This document shows, in pieces, positions 6,484 through 14,471 of a DNA stretch of 22,290 nucleotides. Position 1 is the first letter of the stretch, and every line of letters begins with the position of its first letter. This DNA comes from Bacillota bacterium (lineage in GTDB: Bacteria > Bacillota > Clostridia > Christensenellales > CAG-138): the NCBI GenBank assembly GCA_023416175.1, contig JAEZIE010000194.1, forward strand, positions 1 to 22,290. The letters are read 5' to 3'. Position numbers and translations under genes: made by a program. Below the pieces are notes generated by a model that made no database searches, was not told the DNA's origin, and saw only the letters and a list, made by a program, of their open reading frames with translations.

Positions 6484-9068
6484 TTTGTATCGTACCAGCT
6501 TTGCCCGCTCTTGACTTCGGCAATAAGCGGAACACAAAGCTGCATGGCATTCTGCATGCAATCACACACGATCTCGCTTACGCGTTCCTCTTCCTCGGGC
6601 GGGCAATCCAATATCAGTTCATCGTGCACCTGCAGAACAAGACGGCTTTTGAGTTCTTGTTCCCGCAGCGCAGCATCCACGCGTACCATGGCAAGCTTGA
6701 TGATATCCGCAGCAGAACCCTGTATGGGCATGTTCATGGCCACACGCTCCCCGAACGAACGGGTGTTGTAGTTGCCGCTTTTCAGTTCCGGCAGATCGCG
6801 CCGTCTGTTCAACAGCGTCTTGACGTAGCCAAATTCGCGGCCGCTCTCTATGCTCCCCTTCATATAGGCGCGTACACCGGGGTAACGGTCGAGGTAGCGC
6901 TCAATGTATTCGCCCGCGCGCTTGCGGCTGATGCCGAGGTTGCGCGCCAGGCCGAAATCCGAAATGCCGTATACAATTCCGAAGTTGACGGCCTTCGCGG
7001 CGCTGCGCTGCTCCGACGTAACATGCTCCGGCGCGATGCCGAACACTTCGCTGGCGGTCCTGGTATGGATATCGCCGCCCTGCCTGAAGTTTTCCTGCAT
7101 GGTCTCATCAGAACTAATGTGGGCAAGAAGCCTCAATTCGATCTGAGAATAATCGGCGCCGATCAGCACATAGCCGGGACTTGCCACAAAGGCCTTGCGG
7201 ATCTCACGCCCCAGCGCTGTACGCACGGGGATGTTCTGCAAATTTGGCTCGGTGCTTGAAATACGGCCGGTGGCCGCCACGTTTTGATTAAAGCTCGTAT
7301 GCACGCGCCCATCTTCCGGCGAGCGCAGGGCAAGAAGCCCGTCGATAAACGTGCTTTTTAGCTTGGTCAAAAAGCGGTATTCCTGTACAAGCGGCACAAT
7401 GGGATGTTGTTCCATCAGGCTTTCCAATACGTCCGCATCTGTGGAGTAGCCCGTTTTTGTTTTGCGCTGGGTGGGAAGCCCGATCTTTTCAAACAGCACA
7501 TAGCCAAGCTGCTTGGTGGAAAGAATGTTGAACGGCTCTCCGGCAAGCTCGTACACTTCGCCCGCTAGATCGTCGATGCGGTCTTTAAACTGTGCGTCAA
7601 GCTCCCGCAGCACTTGCTGATCTACACGAAAGCCCTGCTTTTCCATGCGGAACAACACGCCAATGAGAGGCAGTTCCACGGTCTCGTAGAGTTCTGTAAG
7701 CTCCATCTCCCGTATCTCCCGCATCATGGCCTCATGCAGCGGGAATAGGGTGCAGGCGTCGGGCTTATTCACATGCAGCCGTTCCTGCGCAAGCGCCTCC
7801 AGGGAAGGCGTGGGCCGCGTGGCGTTGATGAGATAGTCCACAATCATCGCGTCAAACGCAAGGCCGCGTAAGGCAATCCCTTCCCGCGACAGCAAGTGCA
7901 TCCATTTTTTGGCGTCAAACACCAACTTTCTTGGTTTCTCAGCTTCCAGTAAAGGCTTAAGTCCCCAAAGCACCTCGCCCAGGTCGAGTCCGGGGGTAAG
8001 CAGCGTACCCGCCAAACTTACGCGAAACTGCCTGCAGTCTTCGGCGGCAAGGAACAGCTCCTCCCCCTGTGCATAGAGCGCAAGGTATTCTGCCTCTAAA
8101 AGTCCGTTCAATATTCCCTTGAGCGCTGCAATGTCCGAAAGCTCCACGGTCTCCCGCGGGCCCTGTTTGTGTTCTTTGGCTGCGGCTGGGGCTTCTTCGG
8201 CAGCCGGCAGGCGGTTTGCAATGGCGTTTAACTGCAGCGCCCTAAGCCTTGGGAGCGCACCCGCCATACGGGAAGAAACAAACGCGCTGTCCTTTAATGT
8301 GATGGTGAGCGGCGCGTCCGCGTGTATGGTGCCAAGCCGGTAGCTTAGCCGCGCAAGCTCCGCGTTCTCTTTTATCTTTTCGCCAAGCTTGCCCTTGATT
8401 TCTTCGGCGTGCGCAAGCACCTCTTCCAATGTACCGTATTGGGCCAAAAGTTTGACCGCCGTCTTTTCCCCCACGCCGGGGATGCCGGGGATGTTATCTG
8501 AATTATCGCCCATGAGGCCTTTTAAGTCACGCATGCGTTCGGGATGAAGCCCATAGGCCGTCATGAGTGCGCTCTTATCCATTTCTTCGGTATCCGTAAT
8601 GCCCTTCTTGGTCAGAAGGACATGCGTTTTGTCAGAAATAAGCTGAAGCGCGTCCCGATCCCCCGTGACAAGCAGGGAGGAAACACCCTCTCTTTCCGCC
8701 ATACGGGCGAACGTACCCAAAATATCATCCGCTTCGTAGGTTTCACAAGTGCAGACGGTTATGCCCATTTGCTTTAATAAATCCTGGAGCAGCGGGAACT
8801 GCGGCCTTAAGTCCTCCGGCGTTTCCCTTCTCCCAGCCTTATATTCCGTATATTCCATATGCCGGAATGTCGGCCCATGGAGGTCAAACGCCACGACGAG
8901 ATAATCCGGCTTTTTTTCCACCAGCTTGAAGAGCATGCTCAAAAAGCCGTGCAGCGCGCCCGTGGGAGTGCCTTCGCGGCTGGTCATAGCCGGAAGCGCG
9001 TAGTAGGCCCGGTGCATCAGGCTGTTGCCGTCTATCGCGATGAGCAGTTTCTCTTTTTGCTGTTCCAT
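6480..9068 (-). CDS. polA: DNA polymerase I, proofreading site absent
   Basis: Repair and Okazaki-fragment-processing polymerase, 862 residues. The N-terminal 5'-3' exonuclease domain (about 1-290) has the metal-binding aspartates, for example EADDILG (112-118), TGDRDALQL (135-143) and GDNSDNIPG (187-195). The central 3'-5' exonuclease fold is kept (about 305-480) but the DxE of Exo I is replaced by YLALYAQGEE, and the Exo II and III acidic residues are not recognisable, so proofreading is probably lost, as in many Bacillota. The polymerase domain is intact: motif A GADYSQIE (Asp639), motif B RSAAKAVNFGIVYG (688-701) and motif C QVHDE (813-817). The ATG at 9068 has GGGGGA four bases upstream. 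It follows the nucleoside phosphorylase gene by 62 bases and overlaps coaE by four. Confidence 0.97.
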   Translation of the reverse strand: MEQQKEKLLIAIDGNSLMHRAYYALPAMTSREGTPTGALHGFLSMLFKLVEKKPDYLVVAFDLHGPTFRHMEYTEYKAGRRETPEDLRPQFPLLQDLLKQMGITVCTCETYEADDILGTFARMAEREGVSSLLVTGDRDALQLISDKTHVLLTKKGITDTEEMDKSALMTAYGLHPERMRDLKGLMGDNSDNIPGIPGVGEKTAVKLLAQYGTLEEVLAHAEEIKGKLGEKIKENAELARLSYRLGTIHADAPLTITLKDSAFVSSRMAGALPRLRALQLNAIANRLPAAEEAPAAAKEHKQGPRETVELSDIAALKGILNGLLEAEYLALYAQGEELFLAAEDCRQFRVSLAGTLLTPGLDLGEVLWGLKPLLEAEKPRKLVFDAKKWMHLLSREGIALRGLAFDAMIVDYLINATRPTPSLEALAQERLHVNKPDACTLFPLHEAMMREIREMELTELYETVELPLIGVLFRMEKQGFRVDQQVLRELDAQFKDRIDDLAGEVYELAGEPFNILSTKQLGYVLFEKIGLPTQRKTKTGYSTDADVLESLMEQHPIVPLVQEYRFLTKLKSTFIDGLLALRSPEDGRVHTSFNQNVAATGRISSTEPNLQNIPVRTALGREIRKAFVASPGYVLIGADYSQIELRLLAHISSDETMQENFRQGGDIHTRTASEVFGIAPEHVTSEQRSAAKAVNFGIVYGISDFGLARNLGISRKRAGEYIERYLDRYPGVRAYMKGSIESGREFGYVKTLLNRRRDLPELKSGNYNTRSFGERVAMNMPIQGSAADIIKLAMVRVDAALREQELKSRLVLQVHDELILDCPPEEEERVSEIVCDCMQNAMQLCVPLIAEVKSGQSWYDTK

Positions 9069-9088
9069 TCTATCCCCCGTACCGCTTA

Positions 9089-9104
9089 ACCGGCCTATGC
9101 CGGT
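9089..9104. other. Perfect hairpin between pdp and polA
   Basis: ACCGGC-CTAT-GCCGGT is a perfect 6-base-pair stem with a 4-base loop in the 62-base gap. No U-run follows on the minus strand, so I do not call it a terminator; it could be an mRNA stability or processing element. Confidence 0.5.
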
Positions 9105-9130
9105 CTCATTATTTCCTCTATATAGGGTCC

Positions 9131-10450
9131 TTACTCCACCACGTCGTAAACCATTCTGGACTTCCGGCTATTCACCGTTCCGCCCACCATGATTGCCTCT
9201 TTTAACAGCGAAATCACTTCCTCTACGCGGCTGTCATCGTTGACATATAGCGTACAGACGGGCTCTTGCGTACTGACGGCGTCACCCAGGCGCTTGTGCA
9301 TGACAAGTCCCACCGCATGATCGATATCGTCTTCCTTCTGCGCGCGGCCTGCGCCCAAAAGCTGTGCCGCAAGGCCAATCCGCGCTGCGTCCATGCTTTC
9401 TATCTCGCCTTCCGCCTCCAAGTACACCGGAACAAGCTGCTTTACTTTACACAGCTCGTCGATCTTTGCAATGTCTATATAAGAGAAATCGCCGCCCTGT
9501 GCCTGCACCATTTCCCTAAGCTTCGTAAGCGCCGCGCCGGAATTGAGCGCCGTTTTCAGCTTTTCGCGCGCTTCCCTCTCCCCTTGTGCAAGGCCGGAAA
9601 GCTGCAGCATGTGGCTGGCTAACAGCATGCAAACCTCATAGAGCGGATCACCCTCCGGCAGCTTGCCGCTTAAAAGCTCCACGGCTTCCCGTACTTCGAG
9701 CGCGTTACCCACGGCAAGGCCGAGCGGCTGGTTCATATCCGTAATCACGGCCACAACCCGGCGACCTAGATGCTTGCCGATTTCCACCATGGTAGCGGCA
9801 AGCTCTTTTGCCGCTTCCAAAGTTTCCACAAACGCGCCGGTGCCGACCTTGACGTCCAGCACAATCGCGTCTGCCCCCGCCGCAAGTTTCTTGCTCATGA
9901 TGCTCGACGCGATGAGCGGGATGCTCTTGACGGTACTTGTCACGTCCCTAAGCGCATACAAAAGCTTATCCGCAGGGACCAGATTACCGGACTGGCCGAC
10001 CACGGCAAGCCCGAGTTCTTTTACCTGCCTTTTAAACTCCTCCATCGGCCGCTCGATTTTTAGGCCGGGAATGCTTTCAAGTTTATCGAGCGTTCCGCCG
10101 GTATGCCCCAATCCCCGGCCGGACATCTTTGCAACCTTCCCGCCGCATGCCGCGACAAGCGGCACCACAACGAGCGTGGTCGTATCCCCTACGCCGCCGG
10201 TGGAGTGTTTATCCGCCTTGACTCCGGGGATATCGGAAAGATCCACAATATCGCCGGAGCGCATCATGGAAAGCGTCAGGTCTGCGGTCTCCCGCCCGTC
10301 CATACCAGAAAAGCAGACGGCCATCAAAAACGCGGACATCTGATAATCCGGGATTTCGCCCTTCACAAAGCCCTGTATGAGAAAATCGATCTCGGCGCCT
10401 GTAAGTGCCTGCCCTTCCCGTTTCTTTCCAATCAAGTCCACAACGCGCAT
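9131..10450 (-). CDS. pdp: Pyrimidine-nucleoside phosphorylase
   Basis: Reversible phosphorolysis of uridine, deoxyuridine and thymidine to base plus (deoxy)ribose 1-phosphate, in nucleoside salvage. The 439-residue protein carries the family signature SGRGLGHTGGTLDKLE (110-125), the phosphate loop KHSTGGVGDT (81-90), and the C-terminal domain starting near residue 345. Length and motifs fit the Bacillus-type Pdp rather than the stricter thymidine phosphorylase DeoA, but substrate range cannot be fixed from sequence. The ATG at 10450 has GGGAGGGG five bases upstream; a GTG five codons earlier is part of that ribosome site and is rejected. It is the first gene of the pdp-polA-coaE-transglycosylase-lipoprotein run and has its own promoter and a terminator-like hairpin in its leader. 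Confidence 0.95.
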   Translation of the reverse strand: MRVVDLIGKKREGQALTGAEIDFLIQGFVKGEIPDYQMSAFLMAVCFSGMDGRETADLTLSMMRSGDIVDLSDIPGVKADKHSTGGVGDTTTLVVVPLVAACGGKVAKMSGRGLGHTGGTLDKLESIPGLKIERPMEEFKRQVKELGLAVVGQSGNLVPADKLLYALRDVTSTVKSIPLIASSIMSKKLAAGADAIVLDVKVGTGAFVETLEAAKELAATMVEIGKHLGRRVVAVITDMNQPLGLAVGNALEVREAVELLSGKLPEGDPLYEVCMLLASHMLQLSGLAQGEREAREKLKTALNSGAALTKLREMVQAQGGDFSYIDIAKIDELCKVKQLVPVYLEAEGEIESMDAARIGLAAQLLGAGRAQKEDDIDHAVGLVMHKRLGDAVSTQEPVCTLYVNDDSRVEEVISLLKEAIMVGGTVNSRKSRMVYDVVE

Positions 10451-10490
10451 GGCAACCCCTCCCACAGTTAGGTGATACCCGTATATTGGC

Positions 10491-10530
10491 TAAAAAGGCC
10501 GCCACGCTCGCTCTTGCTGCGGACAGCCTT
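10491..10530 (-). terminator. Terminator-like hairpin in the pdp leader (possible attenuator)
   Basis: On the minus strand AAGGCTGTC (10530-10522) pairs with GGCGGCCTT (10503-10495): nine pairs including two G-U, with an 18-base loop, followed by TTTTTA. It lies between the predicted promoter and the pdp start, about 15-20 bases after the expected transcription start. Either it attenuates pdp or it ends a very short RNA. Confidence 0.5.
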
Positions 10531-10550
10531 CCTTGTTACTACCTCCAATA

Positions 10551-10580
10551 ATTGTACCATAAAGGCCAAATCCCATGCAA
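10551..10580 (-). promoter_or_regulatory. Promoter of the pdp-polA operon
   Basis: Minus strand TTGCAT (10580-10575), an 18-base spacer, then TACAAT (10556-10551). It is about 100 bases upstream of the pdp start codon, leaving a leader that contains the terminator-like hairpin. Confidence 0.6.
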
Positions 10581-10664
10581 GGATGCGGGCCTTCCATGCT
10601 GTGAACAAGTTGAAAACCCTAGGGGGAAATCCACACGAAATATGGCGGATATTTTCTATCTCAT

Positions 10665-10695
10665 AAAAAATTCCCCCGCGATATAGGCGGGGGAA
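10665..10695 (-). terminator. Rho-independent terminator of the pirin gene
   Basis: On the minus strand TTCCCCCGC (10695-10687) and GCGGGGGAA (10679-10671) form a perfect nine-pair stem with a seven-base loop, followed by TTTTTT. It lies 27 bases after the pirin stop. Confidence 0.93.
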
Positions 10696-10721
10696 CGAAG
10701 CCGACTTCTGTTTGGGGGATC

Positions 10722-11564
10722 TTATCGTATCGATTTTTGCCTGATGAATGTCCCATTTTGCAGCTCTGAAAACGCTTCTTTGAGTTCCTGCTGCGTATTC
10801 ATGACGATCGGCCCGCCCCATGCCACGGGTTCCTGTAACGCCGGTGCGCAAAAGAACGCAAACCGTGCACCTCTATTCTGGGCCACTACCGTCACGCAAT
10901 CGCCATCACCGAACAATGCCGCGCATTTTTCTTCAATGGCTGTCTTATTGCTGCGCAAAGCGCCTTCTATTACAAAGAGAAACGCGGTTTCCCCCGACCT
11001 TGCTGGCAAGGTCAACATGCTGTCTGGTGAAAGTTCTACATCATAGAGCGCCGCTTTGAGATGGTGCGGGGTGACGCCTTTAACGTCTTTATATGTACCC
11101 GCCACGATACGCACGGTGGACCCTTCCTGCCGGACGACGGGGATTTTATCCGGCGTGATATCAAAATACTTCGGCTCGGCCATTTTTTCTGTGCTCCGCA
11201 TGTTGAGCCAAAGCTGGAAACCAAGCATCCGTCTGCTCTTTTGCGGCATTTCCTGGTGCAAGATACCGCTTCCGGCCGTCATCCACTGGCTGGAGCCTGA
11301 AGTGATGACGCCCTTGTTCCCCAAGCTATCCTGATGTTCGATTTCCCCTTCAATGAGATAGGTGATGGTTTCGATCCCCCTGTGCGGATGTGTGGGAAAC
11401 CCTTTCACATAATCCTCCGGATCCGTTGAGTCGAAGGAATCCAGCATCAGAAAGGGATCGAACGCCTTCACCTCGTTATGCGCGAGCACCCGGGTGAGCC
11501 GTACGCCCGCCCCATCTACTGCAGCGCGTCCATGAACGATTGTCTCTAACTCCCGTTCCTGCAA
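10722..11564 (-). CDS. Pirin-family cupin protein
   Basis: A bicupin of about 280 residues; family members bind iron or another metal and some have quercetin 2,3-dioxygenase activity, but the role in bacteria is mostly unknown. The N-terminal cupin shows the metal ligands in THPHRGIETITY (two His) and SGILHQEMP (His and Glu), with the pirin hallmark GAGVRLTRVL before them and QLWLN after. The C-terminal domain (from about residue 175) is present. The start is ambiguous: GTG at 11573 lies directly against GGAAG, while TTG at 11564 has AAGG eight bases upstream, so I prefer TTG. It is a single-gene unit with a strong terminator, divergent from the HEAT-like gene. No metabolic partner nearby indicates its substrate. 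Confidence 0.85.
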   Translation of the reverse strand: MQERELETIVHGRAAVDGAGVRLTRVLAHNEVKAFDPFLMLDSFDSTDPEDYVKGFPTHPHRGIETITYLIEGEIEHQDSLGNKGVITSGSSQWMTAGSGILHQEMPQKSRRMLGFQLWLNMRSTEKMAEPKYFDITPDKIPVVRQEGSTVRIVAGTYKDVKGVTPHHLKAALYDVELSPDSMLTLPARSGETAFLFVIEGALRSNKTAIEEKCAALFGDGDCVTVVAQNRGARFAFFCAPALQEPVAWGGPIVMNTQQELKEAFSELQNGTFIRQKSIR

Positions 11565-11637
11565 GGGTATCACCTTCCTTCATCGTTGGCTCTAAGGCCA
11601 CTTGATGTTTCTTTTGTGTCATACAAGGGTATCACCT
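11562..11637. repeat. 14-base direct repeat around the pirin translation start
   Basis: CAAGGGTATCACCT occurs at 11562-11575 and again at 11624-11637, 62 bases apart. Read on the minus strand each copy is AGGTGATACCCTTG, that is a ribosome-site-like AGGTG followed by TTG. The copy nearer the gene supplies its start; the distant one could start a short upstream frame of 18 codons ending at the GTGA near the pirin start. Confidence 0.7.
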
Positions 11638-11743
11638 CTTTCATAGGATACCGTCCACCGTACCTTTTATATACCCTACGGGAGAAAGATGAAACGGCAA
11701 GATTTTTTTTCAATCTTTTTGATAGATCACATCCTAAATATCG

Positions 11744-11772
11744 TTTTTAGATTTTCCATATTATGCTATAAT
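11744..11772 (+). promoter_or_regulatory. Promoter of the HEAT-like gene
   Basis: TGCTATAAT gives a perfect -10 (11767-11772) with a TG extension. The -35 (TTTTTA, 11744-11749, 17-base spacer) is weak, as is common with an extended -10. Confidence 0.65.
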
Positions 11773-11809
11773 CCAAAGCAGATACTCTTATACAATGGAG
11801 GGAAACAGT

Positions 11810-12433
11810 ATGGACATCGCCGAACTCATTCTGCGTGGCAGGGAGGAACCGGAGGAATATGCCGCCACACTCACAACCGAAGATATTGCTACGCTTATTC
11901 CGCTGCTGCAGGAAAAGGACGATGCGCTTCGCTATTCTGCTTTTTTGACCCTGTGCGCGCGCAGCAAAACGACGTCCGACGTTATGTCTTATTGGGAGAC
12001 GTTTGAAAAGAAGCTTACAGATGAAAACTCATACCAGCGCAGCATCGGACTGATGCTGATTGCCCATAACGCAAGGTGGGATACAACGGGACGCTTTGGC
12101 GGTGCATTTTCCGGGTATATGGCCTGCTGTAACGATACGTCGTTTGTGACCCGCAGGCAGGCCATCCAAAGTATCCAGCTATGGGCGCCTTATGCGGAAG
12201 AACATCTCACGGCCGCTGCAAACATACTCATGGAGATTGACGTTACTGCATGCAAAGAAACGCAGCGCAAACTGTTGTTGCTGGATATCTGCACCACCCT
12301 CATTTTTATGGCAGAGCTTGCCCCGCAGCTTGAGATCTCCGGTTATCTGCAGCGAGCGATCACCGGCGGCATATTGGATAAAAAAACGGCAAAGCGCCTG
12401 GTGGACGCATTGCCGTTAACAAAAACCGTTTGA
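11810..12433 (+). CDS. HEAT-repeat-like all-helical protein of unknown function
   Basis: A 207-residue soluble protein without signal or membrane helix. I do not recognise a named family. Its sequence is almost entirely helical with repeated pairs of amphipathic helices of roughly 35-40 residues (for example LIPLLQEKDDALRYSAFLTL, then YQRSIGLMLIAHNARWD, then TRRQAIQSIQLWAPYAEEHL), the pattern of HEAT or DNA-alkylation-type repeats. No catalytic motif is visible, so a scaffold or protein-binding role is only a guess. The ATG at 11810 has GGAGG eight bases upstream; an ATG at 11795 overlaps that site and is rejected. It is alone on the plus strand, divergent from pirin and convergent with prs, whose stop is only ten bases away. 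Confidence 0.8.
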   Translation: MDIAELILRGREEPEEYAATLTTEDIATLIPLLQEKDDALRYSAFLTLCARSKTTSDVMSYWETFEKKLTDENSYQRSIGLMLIAHNARWDTTGRFGGAFSGYMACCNDTSFVTRRQAIQSIQLWAPYAEEHLTAAANILMEIDVTACKETQRKLLLLDICTTLIFMAELAPQLEISGYLQRAITGGILDKKTAKRLVDALPLTKTV

Positions 12434-12443
12434 AATCGTAAGC

Positions 12444-13463
12444 TTATTCCTTGAGCAGCGTCGTCTGCTCGGAGAAACTCATGTCCAACATCCGCTGCGT
12501 GAATTCGCGCTTAAAGAGGTTACTCATAGGCGCACGGTCGTGTATGACCTTGACGGACTGTGCAAACATGGGCGCCGCAGAAATAATCTTGATCTTTTTC
12601 GAGTTCTTCGCCTCCGGACATTCGACCGTATCGGTGGAGATGAGCACCTCGATCGGGCTATCCTCGATGCGCTGTATGCCCTTGGCATTCAATATGTTGT
12701 GGGAAAGCGCCGCATAAATGCGATTTGCGCCTTTATCCTTCAGGCCCAGCGCAATATCGATGAGTGTACCACCGGAGATGGAGAAATCGTCCACGATCAA
12801 GCAATTCTTTCCTTTGACTTCGCCGATAATTTCAAGCACCTTGGCGTTTTCGTCATGACCGGAGCGCATTTTGTCGCCGATGGCAACAGGGCGGCCAAGC
12901 TCGCTTGCGAACTGACGGGCGCGCTTTGCAAAGCCCGCGTCCGGGGAAACCACCACAAGATCCTCATCCACAAGGCCCAGACGCCTGACGTATTCGCACA
13001 GAAGCGTCTGCGCATACAGGTGATCCACCGGCTTTTTGAAAAAGCCTTGCACCTGCGGGCTGTGAAGGTCCATTGTGATGACGCGATCCACCCCCGCCAG
13101 CTCGATGCTTTCCGCACACACGCGCGCGCGGATGGATACGCGGGGCTCGTCCTTTTTATCGCCTTTGGCATAGCTGAAATACGGGATGATCGCCGTGACA
13201 GAATTGGCGCTTGCGCGCCTGAACGCGTCAATCCAGAACAGCAACTCTACAAACTCATCGTTGGGATTCCTTCCGATGGGCTGTACGATGTACACATCCT
13301 TATCGCGTATGGATTCATTGATGCGTACGAAGGTATTGCCCTCCGAAAAAGTGATCGTCTCTGAATCGCCAACCTGTGTACCAAGATACGCACACATTTT
13401 CTTCGCAAACGGAATGCCGCTGCGCCCTGCGAATATCTTGATTGTTCCCCCGTTCGAATACAT
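12444..13463 (-). CDS. prs: Ribose-phosphate pyrophosphokinase (PRPP synthetase), divergent long form
   Basis: Makes PRPP from ribose 5-phosphate and ATP, feeding purine, pyrimidine, NAD, His and Trp synthesis and the Hpt reaction encoded nearby. Visible family features: R-D-K-D-V-Y-I-V-Q-P (53-62), the metal-binding signature DLHSPQVQGFF (132-142), and the PRPP/ribose phosphate loop IVDDFSISGGTL (223-234). The catalytic flexible loop is YFSYAKGDKKDEPRVSIRA (95-113) instead of the usual YARQDRK version, the phosphate loop differs from the common VDDMIDT(A/G)GT, and at 339 residues it is about 20 longer than standard PrsA. It may therefore belong to a separate Prs subgroup. The ATG at 13463 has GGGAG ten bases upstream. 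It has its own promoter and converges on the HEAT-like gene with no obvious terminator between them. Confidence 0.9.
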   Translation of the reverse strand: MYSNGGTIKIFAGRSGIPFAKKMCAYLGTQVGDSETITFSEGNTFVRINESIRDKDVYIVQPIGRNPNDEFVELLFWIDAFRRASANSVTAIIPYFSYAKGDKKDEPRVSIRARVCAESIELAGVDRVITMDLHSPQVQGFFKKPVDHLYAQTLLCEYVRRLGLVDEDLVVVSPDAGFAKRARQFASELGRPVAIGDKMRSGHDENAKVLEIIGEVKGKNCLIVDDFSISGGTLIDIALGLKDKGANRIYAALSHNILNAKGIQRIEDSPIEVLISTDTVECPEAKNSKKIKIISAAPMFAQSVKVIHDRAPMSNLFKREFTQRMLDMSFSEQTTLLKE

Positions 13464-13567
13464 GACGGCTAATCTCCCTTTTCTTTACTGGCCAAAATTG
13501 TTCTTCCTCTGCTTCAAACCAGGCGGGAAGCGCCCATCTGCGAGCGTTACCCCGCATGCCCTTGGGT

Positions 13568-13596
13568 ATTATAGCAGGATTGCGCCCTGCGGGCAA
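13568..13596 (-). promoter_or_regulatory. Promoter of prs
   Basis: Minus strand TTGCCC (13596-13591), a 17-base spacer ending in TGC, and a perfect TATAAT (13573-13568). It gives a leader of about 100 bases before the prs start. Upstream, GTACCTAT is present twice, 27 bases apart (13607 and 13634). Confidence 0.75.
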
Positions 13597-13640
13597 CCGG
13601 TCAACGGTACCTATAATAAGTTCCTCTAATAGTGTACCTA

Positions 13641-14471
13641 TTAACTATGCCTTTCCTGAAAAAACTCTGCCGTCCGCCTCAAGCACTCGACGTCTCGCCA
13701 TGCGCAGCCAAGCGGTGTCCCTTCCCGGTTTTTACCGTGAAAATCGCTGCCACAGGTCACAAGCAGTCCATATTGCGCAGCCAGGCTTACAAACGTGGTG
13801 GTCTGTCCCAGCGTGGAGGTCGGATAATACGCCTCAATCCCCATAAGGCCAAGTCCCGCAAGCTCGGCCACCAGCCCGTGCGGATCCCGGCGGATATGGC
13901 AAGGGTGAGCAAGCACGGGAATGCCGCCCGCCCCGCGCAAAAGCGCAATGACTTCCTTTGGGGTATACCGCCAATCTTCAAAGTGCGCGGGCGCGCCGGC
14001 ATTCAGGAACTGCCGAAACGCTTCCGTGACGCTTTCTGCATAGCCAGCGTCCCGCAGGGCAACGGCAATGTGCATGCGTGTCACGGTGCTGTCCCCCGAG
14101 ACCTCTTTCACCCTGTCTTGCACATCGCAGCCAAGCTCTTTAAGCTTGTCCAGTATTTTGGCGTTGCGCCTTTGCCTTCTGCGCCTGCTTTCACTAAGGG
14201 CTTCCTGCAAGGGTTCATTATTAATATCGATATCCAGGCCCAAAATATGAAGTTCAAACGGGCTGTCATTGTCCATTTCAATGCCGGGCAGAACAAGGAT
14301 TCCCTGCTCCTTACCGGCAGACAACGCATCCGGCACACCCGAGAACGTATCGTGATCCGTCAGTGACAAAATCTCAATATTGGCTTTTTTCGCCATGCGG
14401 ACGATTTCACCTGGCGTTGCGGTGCCGTCCGAAAAGCCGCTGTGGCAGTGAAGATCCATTCGTACGCTCAT
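13641..14471 (-). CDS. PHP-domain phosphoesterase (YciV/TrpH-like, nucleoside 3',5'-bisphosphate type)
   Basis: A metal-dependent phosphoesterase of 276 residues. PHP-fold metal ligands are all visible: DLHCHSGFSDG (His8, His10, Asp15), SLTDHDT (His40), LPGIEMD (Glu65), His75, VLAHPCH (His189) and GSDFHG (Asp243, His245). The arrangement, with an inserted helical region of about residues 85-175, fits the family of 3',5'-nucleoside bisphosphate phosphatases and 5'-3' RNA exonucleases (YciV/RNase AM) rather than the PHP domain of polymerases or histidinol phosphatase. The ATG at 14471 overlaps the thioesterase stop as ATGA; a second ATG four codons in is possible. It is the last gene of its run and precedes the prs promoter; no clear terminator separates them. 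The substrate is inferred. Confidence 0.88.
   Translation of the reverse strand: MSVRMDLHCHSGFSDGTATPGEIVRMAKKANIEILSLTDHDTFSGVPDALSAGKEQGILVLPGIEMDNDSPFELHILGLDIDINNEPLQEALSESRRRRQRRNAKILDKLKELGCDVQDRVKEVSGDSTVTRMHIAVALRDAGYAESVTEAFRQFLNAGAPAHFEDWRYTPKEVIALLRGAGGIPVLAHPCHIRRDPHGLVAELAGLGLMGIEAYYPTSTLGQTTTFVSLAAQYGLLVTCGSDFHGKNREGTPLGCAWRDVECLRRTAEFFQERHS

Noticed and set aside
6501..7259. Plus-strand frame of 252 codons
   Set aside because: Antisense of the polymerase domain of polA; no family resemblance and no ribosome site.
9663..10343. Plus-strand frame of 226 codons
   Set aside because: Antisense of the nucleoside phosphorylase gene, with Ser/Pro/Thr-rich shadow composition.
10468..10851. 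Minus-strand frame of 127 codons over the pirin end and pdp leader
   Set aside because: It runs through the pirin coding sequence, its strong terminator and the pdp promoter, and its product has no family features.
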